Assembly (NCBI GenBank): GCA_012518535.1
Contig: JAAYRX010000003.1
Span: 1 to 33,132 of the forward strand
Origin: Clostridiales bacterium
GTDB taxonomy: Bacteria > Bacillota > Clostridia > Caldicoprobacterales > UBA3941
DNA: 33,132 bases
Reading direction: 5' to 3'
The notes below the pieces were generated by a model. That model made no database searches. It had not been told where the DNA came from and saw nothing but the letters and a program-made list of their open reading frames with translations. This document shows positions 25,065 through 33,132 of the stretch, in pieces. Every line of letters starts with the position of its first letter. Positions within the stretch are counted from its first letter, which is position 1. The translations under genes were made by a program, and so were the position numbers.

Positions 25065-26099
25065 TTAACTTTTAAATAGTCGGGTTAGGTAATTGCTGAG
25101 AGTCTTACCCATGAAATCCATAACGGATATAGTCTTGGAATACTCCATTCGGGTAGGGCCAATAATGCCCATAGTCCCCATAGTCTTACCATTTATATTG
25201 TAGGTAGCGGTAATTATACTAAAATCTCGGAGCTCCTCGCATTGATTCTCTTCCCCAATGGTTACGGATACACCCTTGTCGTGAGATCTAGCCAGAAGCT
25301 TATATAGAAGCTCCTTTTGCTCCATTAGGTTTAAAAATTCTTTGGCTTTAAGGATATCTTGGTACTCCGGGTAGTTAAATATATTGGTTGTTCCACCTAG
25401 GTATACTTCACTTATGTCTCCTATATCAATACTTTCAGTAATAGCATCAACCAGGGAATTGAAAAACTCCCTATTCTGTATCATCTCATCCCGCATCTCT
25501 ATAAGTGGGTCTAGACTGATCTCCCCAAGATTTTTGTCTCTATATAGATAATTTAATATATTTGATATCCTGGTTAGATAATCTACCCCAACGCCTTGGG
25601 GTATGGGAATCATTGCATCTCTGACAATTCCTGTGTTGGTTACTACCATTAGCAAAGCAAAACGGTTGTCTATAGGCACCAATTGTATATGCTTAACTAA
25701 TACACTGCTCAATTTAGGACCCAGTACAACGGCAGTATAATTAGTAATATCCGATAGAATTTTCGATGTTTGGAAAATGACCTGTTCAATATGCCTTGTC
25801 TTTTTATCGTATATATCCTTGATATAATTCGCTTCGTTTATACTCAATCTTTCGGCTTTTATCAGGCGATCTACGTATAACCTATATCCCCTATCCGACG
25901 GAATTCGCCCAGCAGAAGTATGAGGCTGTTCCAGATATCCCATCTCTTCCAAATCGGCCATTTCATTTCTAATTGTGGCCGGGCTAATGCCTATCCCGTA
26001 TTTTTTGGCAATTGTCCTGGAGCCCACCGGTTCCCCTGTTGTAATATAATCCTCAATAATGGCCTGCAATATTTGCAGTTTCCTTTCACCTAACTCCAC
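25065..26099 (-). CDS. hrcA: Heat-inducible transcription repressor HrcA
   Basis: Repressor that binds CIRCE and is kept active by GroEL. The 344-residue protein starts with a winged-helix DNA-binding domain (LGERKLQILQAIIEDYITTG, GEPVGSRTIAKKYG, ATIRNEMADLEEMGYL, QPHTSAGRIPSDRGYRLYVD) and continues with the GAF-like dimerisation domain. The start is the GTG at 26099, giving (M)ELGERKLQIL; GGGGGTGAT lies 5 nt upstream, while the track's ATG at 26114 has no ribosome binding site and sits against the CIRCE element. It heads the hrcA-grpE-dnaK operon and is autoregulated. Confidence 0.96.
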   Translation of the reverse strand: MELGERKLQILQAIIEDYITTGEPVGSRTIAKKYGIGISPATIRNEMADLEEMGYLEQPHTSAGRIPSDRGYRLYVDRLIKAERLSINEANYIKDIYDKKTRHIEQVIFQTSKILSDITNYTAVVLGPKLSSVLVKHIQLVPIDNRFALLMVVTNTGIVRDAMIPIPQGVGVDYLTRISNILNYLYRDKNLGEISLDPLIEMRDEMIQNREFFNSLVDAITESIDIGDISEVYLGGTTNIFNYPEYQDILKAKEFLNLMEQKELLYKLLARSHDKGVSVTIGEENQCEELRDFSIITATYNINGKTMGTMGIIGPTRMEYSKTISVMDFMGKTLSNYLTRLFKS

Positions 26100-26117
26100 A
26101 GATATCACCCCCATCTG

Positions 26118-26144
26118 TTAGCACTCTCTCTTAATGAGTGCTAA
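26118..26144. promoter_or_regulatory. CIRCE operator
   Basis: A perfect consensus: TTAGCACTC (26118-26126), 9-nt spacer, GAGTGCTAA (26136-26144). It lies 19 bp upstream of the hrcA GTG and just downstream of the predicted promoter, so bound HrcA would block initiation and the element would also be in the mRNA leader. This is the only CIRCE I found in the window. Confidence 0.97.
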
Positions 26145-26154
26145 TTCTTATCTT

Positions 26155-26183
26155 AAATTATCATTTCATAAAGACTTTGTCAA
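26155..26183 (-). promoter_or_regulatory. sigma-A promoter of the hrcA operon
   Basis: A perfect TTGACA (26178-26183) is followed on the minus strand by TAATTT (26155-26160) at 17 bp or GATAAT (26157-26162) at 15 bp. It is located between the hemW stop and CIRCE, consistent with a housekeeping promoter repressed by HrcA. Confidence 0.7.
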
Positions 26184-26198
26184 TAGGTTTTATCAATA

Positions 26199-27341
26199 TT
26201 ATTCCATAAAGTGAAGTAGAACACTGTTTTGCAAATCCATACCCTTAGTAGTCAGATAAATACTCGTATCGGCCTCGATTAGCATTCCCTTTTCTTTGAG
26301 GTTCTCTATGATATCTCCGTAATAGTATTCTAAACCATGCCCAAAACGTTCTTTAAACATTTCCTTTGAAACCCCACTATTCAAACGTAACCCCATCATA
26401 ACGGTTTCAAATCGCTGGGTTGGGAGGGATATCTCTTCAGATTGTTCTATCCCATTGCCATATTTACTTATTCTGTCTATATATTTACATATATTCGCAT
26501 AATTTGACCATCGATTTCCATGTAAATAAGAATGAGCCCCGCTGCCTAGACCAATATACTCATTATTTTGCCAATATAATAGGTTATGCTTGCATTCCTT
26601 GCCAGGCTTTGCAAAATTGGATATCTCATAGTGATTATAACCCTGAGACTTCAGAAAATGAACTCCTGTGTGATACATCTCCCTCTCCATATCTTCAGGA
26701 GGGCTTTGTAAATCTCCCTGGTCAACCAGTTCATACAATGGCGTGCCTTCCTCAAGGATTAGGGCATAAGCAGAAATATGTTCAACCCCCATTTTCACAG
26801 CTTTATCCAGTGATTCAATCCACTCATCTACACTTTGGTTGGGCAGGCCAAACATCAGGTCGAGATTTATGTTGCCAAAACCCGCCCTCCTGGCCCAATC
26901 CACTCCCCGTTCTACATCCACTACACTGTGAATTCTACCCAGAGTCTTAAGGTGTTTATCCTGACCAGCCTGCATTCCAATACTAATCCTGTTTATTCCA
27001 GCTTCTCTTAATACCTTTAGCTTCTGGGGATTTAATGTTTCTGGGTTTGCCTCCGTTGTGATCTCCGCTTCATCGCAAATCAGGTAGCTTTGCTTAAAAT
27101 AATCCAGCAGCTGCACAAGTTCCTTCTCATGGTAAAGGGTGGGAGTTCCCCCACCCAAAAATATAGTCTTTATCCGTCTACCGGCTATCTTGCACTTTAC
27201 CTGATCTGCCTCAACTTTCAGAGCCTTTAGATATTCATCCATCAAATGACCCTTTTGGGCATAAGATGGAAAGTCACAATACAAGCATTTTCTTAAACAG
27301 AAAGGTATATGGACATATAGACCTATAGTACCCGATTTCAT
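26199..27341 (-). CDS. hemW: HemW, heme chaperone / radical SAM protein
   Basis: Formerly annotated as oxygen-independent coproporphyrinogen III oxidase. HemW proteins bind heme and a 4Fe-4S cluster and do not act as HemN. The 380-residue protein has CLRKCLYCDF, the cluster-binding C15, C19 and C22 plus an adjacent Phe. It continues with FLGGGTPTL, TTEANPE and ISIGMQAGQ motifs and a C-terminal HemN-type domain. I chose the ATG at 27341 because GGGGG lies 8 nt upstream and the HIPFC motif then falls at the usual distance; the track start is 5 codons longer. It begins 17 bp after lepA, so it is probably co-transcribed. Confidence 0.9.
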   Translation of the reverse strand: MKSGTIGLYVHIPFCLRKCLYCDFPSYAQKGHLMDEYLKALKVEADQVKCKIAGRRIKTIFLGGGTPTLYHEKELVQLLDYFKQSYLICDEAEITTEANPETLNPQKLKVLREAGINRISIGMQAGQDKHLKTLGRIHSVVDVERGVDWARRAGFGNINLDLMFGLPNQSVDEWIESLDKAVKMGVEHISAYALILEEGTPLYELVDQGDLQSPPEDMEREMYHTGVHFLKSQGYNHYEISNFAKPGKECKHNLLYWQNNEYIGLGSGAHSYLHGNRWSNYANICKYIDRISKYGNGIEQSEEISLPTQRFETVMMGLRLNSGVSKEMFKERFGHGLEYYYGDIIENLKEKGMLIEADTSIYLTTKGMDLQNSVLLHFME

Positions 27342-27358
27342 GCAGAATACCCCCATAC

Positions 27359-29164
27359 CTAATCGAACTTTAGCACCGACATAAATGCCTCCTGTGGCAC
27401 CTCGACGGATCCCACCTGTCGCATTCGCTTTTTACCTTCCTTTTGCTTTTCCAAGAGCTTTCTTTTTCGGGAGATATCACCGCCATAGCATTTAGCCAAT
27501 ACGTCTTTCCTCAATGCCTTTATGGTTTCCCGGGCAATGATCTTGTTGCCTATAGCCGCTTGAATCGGTATTTCAAACATCTGTCTGGGAATAAGCTCTT
27601 TTAGTTTTTCTGCTATTCCTCTACCTCTGGTATAGGCCTTATCTTTATGGACTATTAGGGATAAGGCGTCTACAACCTCACCATTTAAGAGAATATCTAA
27701 CTTAACAAGATCCGATTGCTGGTATCCTATTAGCTCATAATCAAAAGAGGCATAACCCCTGGTTCTGGACTTTAAGGCATCGAAGAAATCATAGATGATT
27801 TCATTTAGAGGAAGCTCATAGGTAATGAGTACCCGTGTTTCTTCCATATATTCCATATCCTTATATGTTCCCCGTCTTTCCTGGCATAGTTCCATAATCG
27901 CACCTACATATTCAGTCGGTGCCATTATCTGAGCATTTACTACGGGTTCTTCCATATAGTCGATTTCAGCTGGATCAGGTAGGTTGGTAGGATTTGAAAT
28001 GTCCAGTTCAATACCATCGTCCATGACCACTTTATATATAACACTGGGCGCTGTGGTGACCAGATCAAGATCATATTCCCTCTCCAGCCGCTCTTGAACA
28101 ATATCCATGTGAAGGAGTCCCAGAAATCCACAACGAAAACCAAAGCCCAAAGCCACTGAGGTTTCAGCCTCAAAGGATAATGAAGCATCGTTTATCTGGA
28201 GTTTATGGAGGGCTTCCCGCAATTCCTCATACTTGGCTCCATCGGCAGGGTAAACACCGCAATATACCATAGGATTTACCTTCCTATATCCCGGTAATGG
28301 GTCCTTAGCTGGATTGTCTGCATGAGTTATGGTATCGCCCACCCTGGTATCCCTGACATTTTTTATGCTGGCCGCTACATACCCCACCTCTCCTGCTTTT
28401 AGCTCCGGGACCGACGTAAGGAATGGCTTAAATACTCCTACATCCGTTACTTCAAATTCTTTACCCGTAGCCATCATCTTTATCTTGTCCCCGACCTTGA
28501 GTTTACCTTCTTTGATTCTTATATAAGCGATAACTCCCTTGTAGTTATCGTAAAATGAATCAAATATTAGAGCCTTGAGGGGTACATCTTCATCTCCTGC
28601 CGGAGCTGGAATTGAGCTTATAATCTTTTCAACAACCGCTTCTATACCAATACCGTTCTTGGCCGAGATCAAAGGTGCATCTTCAGCAACCAGACCTATG
28701 ACATCCTCTATCTCCTTCTTGACCCAATCGGGTCTGGCGCTAGGTAGATCAATCTTATTTATAACCGGTACAATCTCCAAATCGTGCTCCAAGGCTAAAT
28801 ATACATTTGCCAAGGTCTGTGCCTCGATACCCTGGGAGGCGTCTACCACCAATATAGCACCCTCACAGGCTGCCAAGCTTCTCGATACCTCATAGGCAAA
28901 ATCCACATGCCCAGGTGTATCTATTAAGTTTAGTATATACTCTTCTCCATCCTTATCCTTGTAGGTTAATCGAACAGCCTTGGACTTTATGGTTATACCC
29001 CGCTCCCTCTCAAGATCCATATCATCCAGAACCTGTTTTTCCATATCCCTTTCAGTTAATACCCCGGCTATTTCCAGTATCCTGTCTGCCAGGGTAGATT
29101 TTCCGTGATCGATATGGGCAATAATACAAAAATTCCTTATCTTATCTTGTCTAGCATCGGACAT
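27359..29164 (-). CDS. lepA: Elongation factor 4 (LepA)
   Basis: Ribosome-associated translational GTPase implicated in back-translocation, stalled-ribosome rescue and 30S biogenesis. The 601-residue protein has the G1 AHIDHGKST (16-24), [15 protein letters not shown] and NKIDLP motifs, then domain II, the EF-G-like domains III and V and the LepA-specific C-terminal domain ending [18 protein letters not shown]. The length is exactly typical. AAGGGGGAA precedes the ATG. The 349-bp upstream gap to gpr lacks the spoIIP gene that commonly lies there. Confidence 0.98.
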   Translation of the reverse strand: MSDARQDKIRNFCIIAHIDHGKSTLADRILEIAGVLTERDMEKQVLDDMDLERERGITIKSKAVRLTYKDKDGEEYILNLIDTPGHVDFAYEVSRSLAACEGAILVVDASQGIEAQTLANVYLALEHDLEIVPVINKIDLPSARPDWVKKEIEDVIGLVAEDAPLISAKNGIGIEAVVEKIISSIPAPAGDEDVPLKALIFDSFYDNYKGVIAYIRIKEGKLKVGDKIKMMATGKEFEVTDVGVFKPFLTSVPELKAGEVGYVAASIKNVRDTRVGDTITHADNPAKDPLPGYRKVNPMVYCGVYPADGAKYEELREALHKLQINDASLSFEAETSVALGFGFRCGFLGLLHMDIVQERLEREYDLDLVTTAPSVIYKVVMDDGIELDISNPTNLPDPAEIDYMEEPVVNAQIMAPTEYVGAIMELCQERRGTYKDMEYMEETRVLITYELPLNEIIYDFFDALKSRTRGYASFDYELIGYQQSDLVKLDILLNGEVVDALSLIVHKDKAYTRGRGIAEKLKELIPRQMFEIPIQAAIGNKIIARETIKALRKDVLAKCYGGDISRKRKLLEKQKEGKKRMRQVGSVEVPQEAFMSVLKFD

Positions 29165-29513
29165 GCTTATTGTTTCCCCCTTAAAAATCGTAGCATAAAA
29201 TTTATTTGTTTTATATTAAATCACAGCTGTTGAACCAGTAAAAAGCTTAATATATTCAGTGTGATAATGAACTATATGAATGAAATTGGTTTTGCTCACC
29301 GCAAAAACCATCATCCATATAATAATCAATAAACCACAAAAAAGCAACTGATTTATAGCCCTGCAGACCTTTGCACCTTATTTTTGGAAATATAGAAGGT
29401 CAATAACCTCACCAGTCCTATACCCGATATCCGACTTTTCAGGTAAATCCGGGTACAACCTTGTTCTGGATGATTTTCTAAATATGATGGACTTTACTTC
29501 TAAAATAGCTATA
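29165..29513. other. Gene-free interval between gpr and lepA (349 bp)
   Basis: No ORF with a ribosome binding site on either strand. It is AT-rich, with an imperfect GGTTTTTGC/GCAAAACC hairpin near 29288-29309 and a TACCCG/CGGGTA pair near 29421-29455, neither followed by a clear T run. I saw no recognisable spoIIP remnant. A lepA promoter probably lies here, but the best match (TTTACT-18-TAATAT) is weak. Confidence 0.5.
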
Positions 29514-30485
29514 TCAATGCATGAAACGCCGGGATTCTTCCAATGAGATATCCTTATGCAGAGCCGAATTTAATCCATCAGATATAATCTGTGATATATT
29601 GTCTATTAGCATGTCCACTTCTTTTGGCGTTACAACCAGATCACCCAGTCCCTGGCTCAGGACCTCATTGACCATGGCATCCAATTGGCTCTCCGGCATC
29701 TCCCTGATTATTTTGTAGAATGCCGTGCCAGGTGCCGTGTGTTTGGAGAATTCTTCAATTAACATTTCCAAGGAATCTCTTCCTATAGTGTGTGCATACA
29801 CTACCGTGGGAACACCTATGGCTATGGTTTTAATGCCAAGACTCTGCTCGTTTATTCCCATCCTTTTATTCCCTATGCCAGATCCCGGGCTTATACCCGT
29901 GTCTGCAATTTGGATAGTGGTACCTATTCGTTGAGTCTTGCGTGATGCCAGGGCATCTACAACGATTACTAAATCAGGCTTAATCCTGTCGACTAAACCC
30001 TTAACGATTTCACCTGTTTCTATACCTGTTATCCCCAACACGCCCGGCGCTATGGCACACACTGGCCGAACCCGCTCATCAACCTGATCTGGTATCAACT
30101 CAATAACATGACGTGTAATCAGCATCCTATCTACTACCTTCGGACCTAATGAATCCGGTGTAATATTCCAATTGCCGAGTCCAACCACCAGTATATTACT
30201 TTCCTTACTCAAATCTACCAGAGTTTTAATCTCCTGGCTTAGCTTTAGACTAACTTGTTCGGCAAATTCCATATCACCGTATTTTATGTCCTCAGCCTCT
30301 ATAGTAATATAGGTCCCCATAGGTTTCCCAATTTTGGTTTCACCTGCAGGGCTGGTAATCCTAACCCGTGTTATCCCTATACCTTCACTTACATAATTCT
30401 CACTTTCGATTCCTTCCAAATCATTGCTTTGCTGTCCGTATAGCTCTCTGGCCTCCATGGCCAGATCTGTTCTAATGCTGGTCAA
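29514..30485 (-). CDS. gpr: Spore germination protease GPR
   Basis: Initiates degradation of the small acid-soluble proteins at germination; made as a zymogen in the forespore. The 323-residue protein belongs to the A25 family: an N-terminal RTDLAMEARELY pro-region, VVGLGNWNITPDSLGPKV (about 100-117), PGVLGITGIETGEIV, VDALASR and TGISPGSGIGNKR, all strongly conserved in GPR. I prefer a TTG start at 30485 because AGAGGTGA (30491-30498) is 5 nt upstream and family members begin a few residues before RTDLA; the track's GTG at 30494 sits inside that ribosome binding site. It diverges from rpsT, with 256 bp between them. Confidence 0.93.
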   Translation of the reverse strand: MTSIRTDLAMEARELYGQQSNDLEGIESENYVSEGIGITRVRITSPAGETKIGKPMGTYITIEAEDIKYGDMEFAEQVSLKLSQEIKTLVDLSKESNILVVGLGNWNITPDSLGPKVVDRMLITRHVIELIPDQVDERVRPVCAIAPGVLGITGIETGEIVKGLVDRIKPDLVIVVDALASRKTQRIGTTIQIADTGISPGSGIGNKRMGINEQSLGIKTIAIGVPTVVYAHTIGRDSLEMLIEEFSKHTAPGTAFYKIIREMPESQLDAMVNEVLSQGLGDLVVTPKEVDMLIDNISQIISDGLNSALHKDISLEESRRFMH

Positions 30486-30613
30486 TATCTTCACCTCTCA
30501 AAATTAATGAATTGTTTAGGTTCCTGGACTTTTTAACAGGAAATAGGTTAGTTCGATATTTTCATGTCTCACCCTGATTGCGATTAGAAAATCCATATTT
30601 CCATATCCCTATA

Positions 30614-30641
30614 TTGACCACCTGTTAAATTTTTATACGAT
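30614..30641 (+). promoter_or_regulatory. Candidate upstream rpsT promoter
   Basis: TTGACC (30614-30619) and TACGAT (30636-30641) are spaced 16 bp apart, 66 bp upstream of the stronger rpsT promoter. Tandem promoters for rpsT are known in E. coli; here the second is a sequence match only. The same bases on the minus strand hold a weak sigma-F-like match for gpr. Confidence 0.35.
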
Positions 30642-30678
30642 TACAACCTGGTAAACGGTCAAAAATACTACAATCCAC

Positions 30679-30707
30679 TTGCCTTTTCCCATCTCCCATG
30701 ATAAAAT
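30679..30707 (+). promoter_or_regulatory. sigma-A-type promoter of rpsT
   Basis: TTGCCT (30679-30684) and TAAAAT (30702-30707) are exactly 17 bp apart. Initiation near 30714 gives a leader of about 28 nt that contains the AAGGAGGTGA ribosome binding site. Confidence 0.6.
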
Positions 30708-30741
30708 TAATTTCGTTGAATCAATCAAGGAGGTGAATTAT

Positions 30742-31008
30742 TTGGCTAACATAAAATCTTCAATGAAAAGAATAAAGATTGCAAATACCAGAACTTTGCG
30801 AAACAAGTCAATAAAATCCGGCTTTAGAAGTGCCATTAAAAAATTGGAGACAGCCATTTCTGAAGGTGATTTGGATAAGGCCCGTACCCTATATCCGGAG
30901 GTCAGTAGTAAATTGGACAAAGCTGCTGCAAAGGGCGTACTCCATAAAAATGCCGCTGCCAGGAAGAAATCCAAGCTGGCTTTAAAACTAAAAATGGCTC
31001 AAGAATAA
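30742..31008 (+). CDS. rpsT: 30S ribosomal protein S20
   Basis: The 88-residue basic protein begins (M)ANIKSSMKRIKIANTRTLRN and ends KNAAARKKSKLALKLKMAQE, the S20 pattern. It is a primary 16S rRNA-binding protein. The start is TTG at 30742, fixed by the full-strength AAGGAGGTGA (30728-30737) and by the family N-terminus; the track's 21-residue extension covers the promoter. It is the only plus-strand gene in the right half of the window and is followed by a terminator. Confidence 0.97.
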   Translation: MANIKSSMKRIKIANTRTLRNKSIKSGFRSAIKKLETAISEGDLDKARTLYPEVSSKLDKAAAKGVLHKNAAARKKSKLALKLKMAQE

Positions 31009-31025
31009 CTGGTTATTTTATGGCA

Positions 31026-31052
31026 AAAAGCTTCCCGGGGATGGAAGCTTTT
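31026..31052. terminator. Bidirectional terminator between rpsT and holA
   Basis: A perfect 10-bp stem, AAAAGCTTCC (31026-31035) with GGAAGCTTTT (31043-31052), and a 7-nt loop. The T-rich flank works for rpsT (TTTTGTTGTATTT), and the minus-strand side also ends in T5, which serves the convergent holA. Confidence 0.8.
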
Positions 31053-31117
31053 GTTGTATTTATATATTGGTTTAAAAAATATCCCAAAATATTTAATAAA
31101 TAATTATAGGTGTTTAG

Positions 31118-32131
31118 TTACTGACTACACATCTTAATTATGATGAGTTCCAGACCCATTATGTCTTGAACCCTGCCCATCTTTATCCCATAATCTACCC
31201 TTAAGCATAAGTCCAATCCTCTTTTAAGCTGTTCTATGGTAAAGTTTCTGCCTTGGGACAGGCATTTTTTCACTACGAACAATCTCTGTTTTAACTTAGT
31301 GGCTATTGCTTCATAAGTATACCCCATATTATGATAGCTCTTGGATTGAAGTATCAATCTAAACTGCCTGGCGATCATTGCCAGAATTGGTTGTATAGCT
31401 TGTCCTCTCCCATAAATCAGGTTACCCAATACCATCAAAGCTTCATCAGCCTTCTTTTCTCCAATAGCATCAACCAATTTAAAAATACTCTGCTCCAATG
31501 TAGGTATTATTACTTGTTCCATAGCCTCACGGTCAATGTCTTTACGTTCTCCTATGTATGAAATTAGTTTTTTTAGTTCGTTTGATATTTCTTCTAAATT
31601 ATTGCCCACAAGATCAATCAAATATCTGGCATCACTATAGGCAATCCTTTTACCCTGCCTTTCTACGGTCTGGTTAATCCAAGTATAGAGTTCCCTATCA
31701 TTAAGATGCTGAAATTCCAAAGCCTTACCTGTTCTATTGATATACCTGTATATTTTCTTCCTCTTATCAATAGTACCACGACAATACAAGATCAGGCAGG
31801 TAGTTTCGGACATGTTCTTTATATAATCCAAAAACCTGTTTTCATCTACATCACCATCGGGCTTCCCATTCAAAACTGAAAGATCCTTTACTATTACCAA
31901 TCTTTTATCAGCCATAAAGGGCAGGGTTTCGCATGCGTTAACTATGGTATCTAAGTCAACTTGACTACCATCTATCTGGGTATAGTTTAGATCCTTAAGA
32001 TGTGGATCTACCAAGGCCTCTATCGTTTGGTGCAGGGCTTGTTGTTTAACATATTCTTCCTCGCCAAAAAAAAGATAGACGCCTTGCCAGCCACCTGCCT
32101 TTATTTCTCTAAAGATCCTGCGATAATCCAT
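31118..32131 (-). CDS. holA: DNA polymerase III subunit delta
   Basis: Clamp-loader subunit that opens the beta sliding clamp. The 337-residue protein has the family N-terminus VYLFFGEEEYVKQQAL (about 19-34), TLPFMADKRLVIVKDL (about 74-89) and the helical collar domain in the C-terminal third, including RQFRLILQSK. It lacks a P loop, as delta subunits do. AGGGGGAAGAGT precedes the ATG. It is followed by the terminator shared with rpsT, and the holA/rpsT/gpr/lepA order is common in Firmicutes. Confidence 0.93.
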   Translation of the reverse strand: MDYRRIFREIKAGGWQGVYLFFGEEEYVKQQALHQTIEALVDPHLKDLNYTQIDGSQVDLDTIVNACETLPFMADKRLVIVKDLSVLNGKPDGDVDENRFLDYIKNMSETTCLILYCRGTIDKRKKIYRYINRTGKALEFQHLNDRELYTWINQTVERQGKRIAYSDARYLIDLVGNNLEEISNELKKLISYIGERKDIDREAMEQVIIPTLEQSIFKLVDAIGEKKADEALMVLGNLIYGRGQAIQPILAMIARQFRLILQSKSYHNMGYTYEAIATKLKQRLFVVKKCLSQGRNFTIEQLKRGLDLCLRVDYGIKMGRVQDIMGLELIIIKMCSQ

Positions 32132-32179
32132 ACTCTTCCCCCTAAACTTAACTAAGAATTGGTATCTGGACTGCCTGAT

Positions 32180-32560
32180 CTATAAATAATACCTGCCACC
32201 GACAGATTGGAATGCATTAGGGATATGATTAAGCATCGGCTGCCCGGATCTTCCAGGCATAACCTCTACTACATCAAAACGAAAAGGGGCTTCATATAAA
32301 CCCTTCTCCTTGATATAGATTGAGGCCATCTGAATATATTTTTCTTGCTTCCTCCTGCCTATAGCTTCTATAGGAAAACCATATGCGGCGGAGGTTCTGG
32401 TCTTTACCTCAACAAATACCAGACATCCTCCATCTAGGGCAATTATATCAATCTCTCCCAATTTACAGCGATAGTTCTTTTCCCGTATAACAAAACCTTG
32501 ATCCTCCAAATAGTCCCTGGCCTGCCTTTCTCCCCATCTTCCCAGCTCTATACGATTCAT
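32180..32560 (-). CDS. yraN: UPF0102 / YraN family nuclease-like protein
   Basis: The 126-residue protein has a PD-(D/E)xK-type fold: GRWGERQARDYLEDQGF (from residue 6), CKLGEIDIIALDGGCLVFVEVKTR with the putative catalytic E-ID-EVK residues, and FDVVEV near the end. The family is thought to be an endonuclease or Holliday-junction-resolvase relative, without a proven role. The ATG at 32560 has GGAG 8 nt upstream and matches the family start; the track's 17-residue extension is dropped. The order rnhB-yraN is common in Firmicutes. Confidence 0.88.
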   Translation of the reverse strand: MNRIELGRWGERQARDYLEDQGFVIREKNYRCKLGEIDIIALDGGCLVFVEVKTRTSAAYGFPIEAIGRRKQEKYIQMASIYIKEKGLYEAPFRFDVVEVMPGRSGQPMLNHIPNAFQSVGGRYYL

Positions 32561-32725
32561 TCTTTTATCTCCAAGTCTTATTTGCGACAACTCTAGAAGC
32601 TTATAAAGCATTTACTAATACATGCAAATAGTCGCAGATATTGTTTATTCCATCTGGCATCAGTAGGTATCACATGAAGTTAACTAATTACCTAATCTTT
32701 TCTACCAAGAATAGTTAGGGTTCCA

Positions 32726-33132
32726 CTAGTCTATAAACTTATGAATAAAGCTACGCCTATGAATAGGGCATGGACCAATCTGCCTTATTATATCGATGTG
32801 GCTACCGGTCCCATACCCCTTATGCTTATTAAAGCCATACTGGGGATATTCCCTATGCCACTCGGCCATTTCTCTATCTCTAATTACCTTCGCAACGATT
32901 GAAGCAGCCGCTATAGAATGAGAGCGACTATCTCCTTTTATAAGCGGGATATAGGGAACTGTAAAGTTACCATCCATAGCATCCACCAATAGAAAATCTA
33001 TATCTGGATAACATTGGGACACAGCATGCTCCATAGCGGTACGGGTGGCCTCTAAAATATTGATCCTGTCGATTTCCACCGGGTCAACACGGCCTATACC
33101 TACTGTTTTCGCCTTTTTCATAATCAACTCAA
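32726..33132 (-). CDS. rnhB: Ribonuclease HII, C-terminal part (5' end beyond window)
   Basis: Removes RNA from RNA/DNA hybrids and starts ribonucleotide excision. The frame stays open to the right edge, so the track's 'start' at 33127 is just an internal TTG. About 135 residues are visible: VDPVEIDRINILEATRTAM, the LLVDAMD aspartate strand, and the signature GDSRSHSIAAASIVAKVIRDREM with HREYPQYGFNKHKGYGT. The N-terminal GxDEAGRG aspartate lies outside the window. The usual LVDG reads LVDA here. Confidence 0.93.
   Translation of the reverse strand, partial: ELIMKKAKTVGIGRVDPVEIDRINILEATRTAMEHAVSQCYPDIDFLLVDAMDGNFTVPYIPLIKGDSRSHSIAAASIVAKVIRDREMAEWHREYPQYGFNKHKGYGTGSHIDIIRQIGPCPIHRRSFIHKFID

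Noticed and set aside
29240-29335. Short minus-strand frame starting MDDGFCGEQNQ in the gpr-lepA gap
   Set aside because: About 20 codons, no ribosome binding site and no family resemblance; it overlaps an imperfect hairpin.
1-33132. CRISPR arrays, insertion sequences, tRNA or rRNA genes, phage or defence genes
   Set aside because: I read the intergenic regions on both strands and found no tandem spaced repeats, transposase frames, tRNA cloverleaf signals or defence-type proteins.

Overview
The window reads as a chromosomal housekeeping segment from a spore-forming, low-to-moderate GC Firmicute, most likely of class Clostridia. The reasons are: sporulation genes yqfC and yqfD and the spore germination protease gpr; hrcA-grpE-dnaK-dnaJ behind a perfect CIRCE operator; strong Shine-Dalgarno sequences (AGGAGG) with many TTG and GTG starts; and a gene order that closely follows the Bacillus/Clostridium lepA-to-recO core block. 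I cannot name the species from sequence alone.

Layout. At the left edge (1-1036, minus) is an ABC-2 exporter unit: an ATPase followed by the first 21 codons of its permease, which overlap by ATGA. A divergent control region (1037-1335) separates it from two plus-strand genes, a VanW-domain protein and a YkvI-like membrane transporter. These end at a bidirectional terminator shared with ppdK. From 3444 to 30485 nearly everything is on the minus strand. In transcription order from the right: gpr; lepA-hemW; the CIRCE-controlled hrcA-grpE-dnaK unit, separated by a hairpin from dnaJ-prmA-rsmE-mtaB-HIT; rpsU with its own consensus promoter and terminator; nfeD and a 130-residue membrane protein of unknown function, ended by a terminator; yqfC-yqfD-phoH; pgpH-ybeY-dgkA/PAP2-cdd-era-yqzL-recO; and ppdK with its own promoter. 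On the far right, rpsT (plus) converges on holA (minus) across a shared terminator, followed by yraN and the C-terminal part of rnhB, which is cut by the window edge.

How the genes work together. The block covers heat-shock folding (HrcA/GrpE/DnaK/DnaJ), ribosome and tRNA maintenance (LepA, RpsU, RpsT, PrmA, RsmE, MtaB, YbeY, Era), DNA repair and replication (RecO, HolA, RnhB), lipid-carrier and c-di-AMP metabolism (DgkA-PAP2, PgpH), heme-chaperone-type radical SAM (HemW), sporulation and germination (YqfC, YqfD, GPR) and pyruvate/PEP interconversion (PpdK).

I found no mobile element, CRISPR array, tRNA, rRNA, phage gene or defence system, and nothing that looks like a new multi-gene system. 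The points worth a second look are local: a candidate structured RNA between hrcA and grpE, palindromes over the prmA start and the nfeD promoter, two spaced palindromes in the divergent region, a membrane protein where floA would normally sit, and the absence of spoIIP, floA, yqeY and glyQS from their usual positions. Start sites were moved from the ORF track wherever a ribosome binding site decided the matter.
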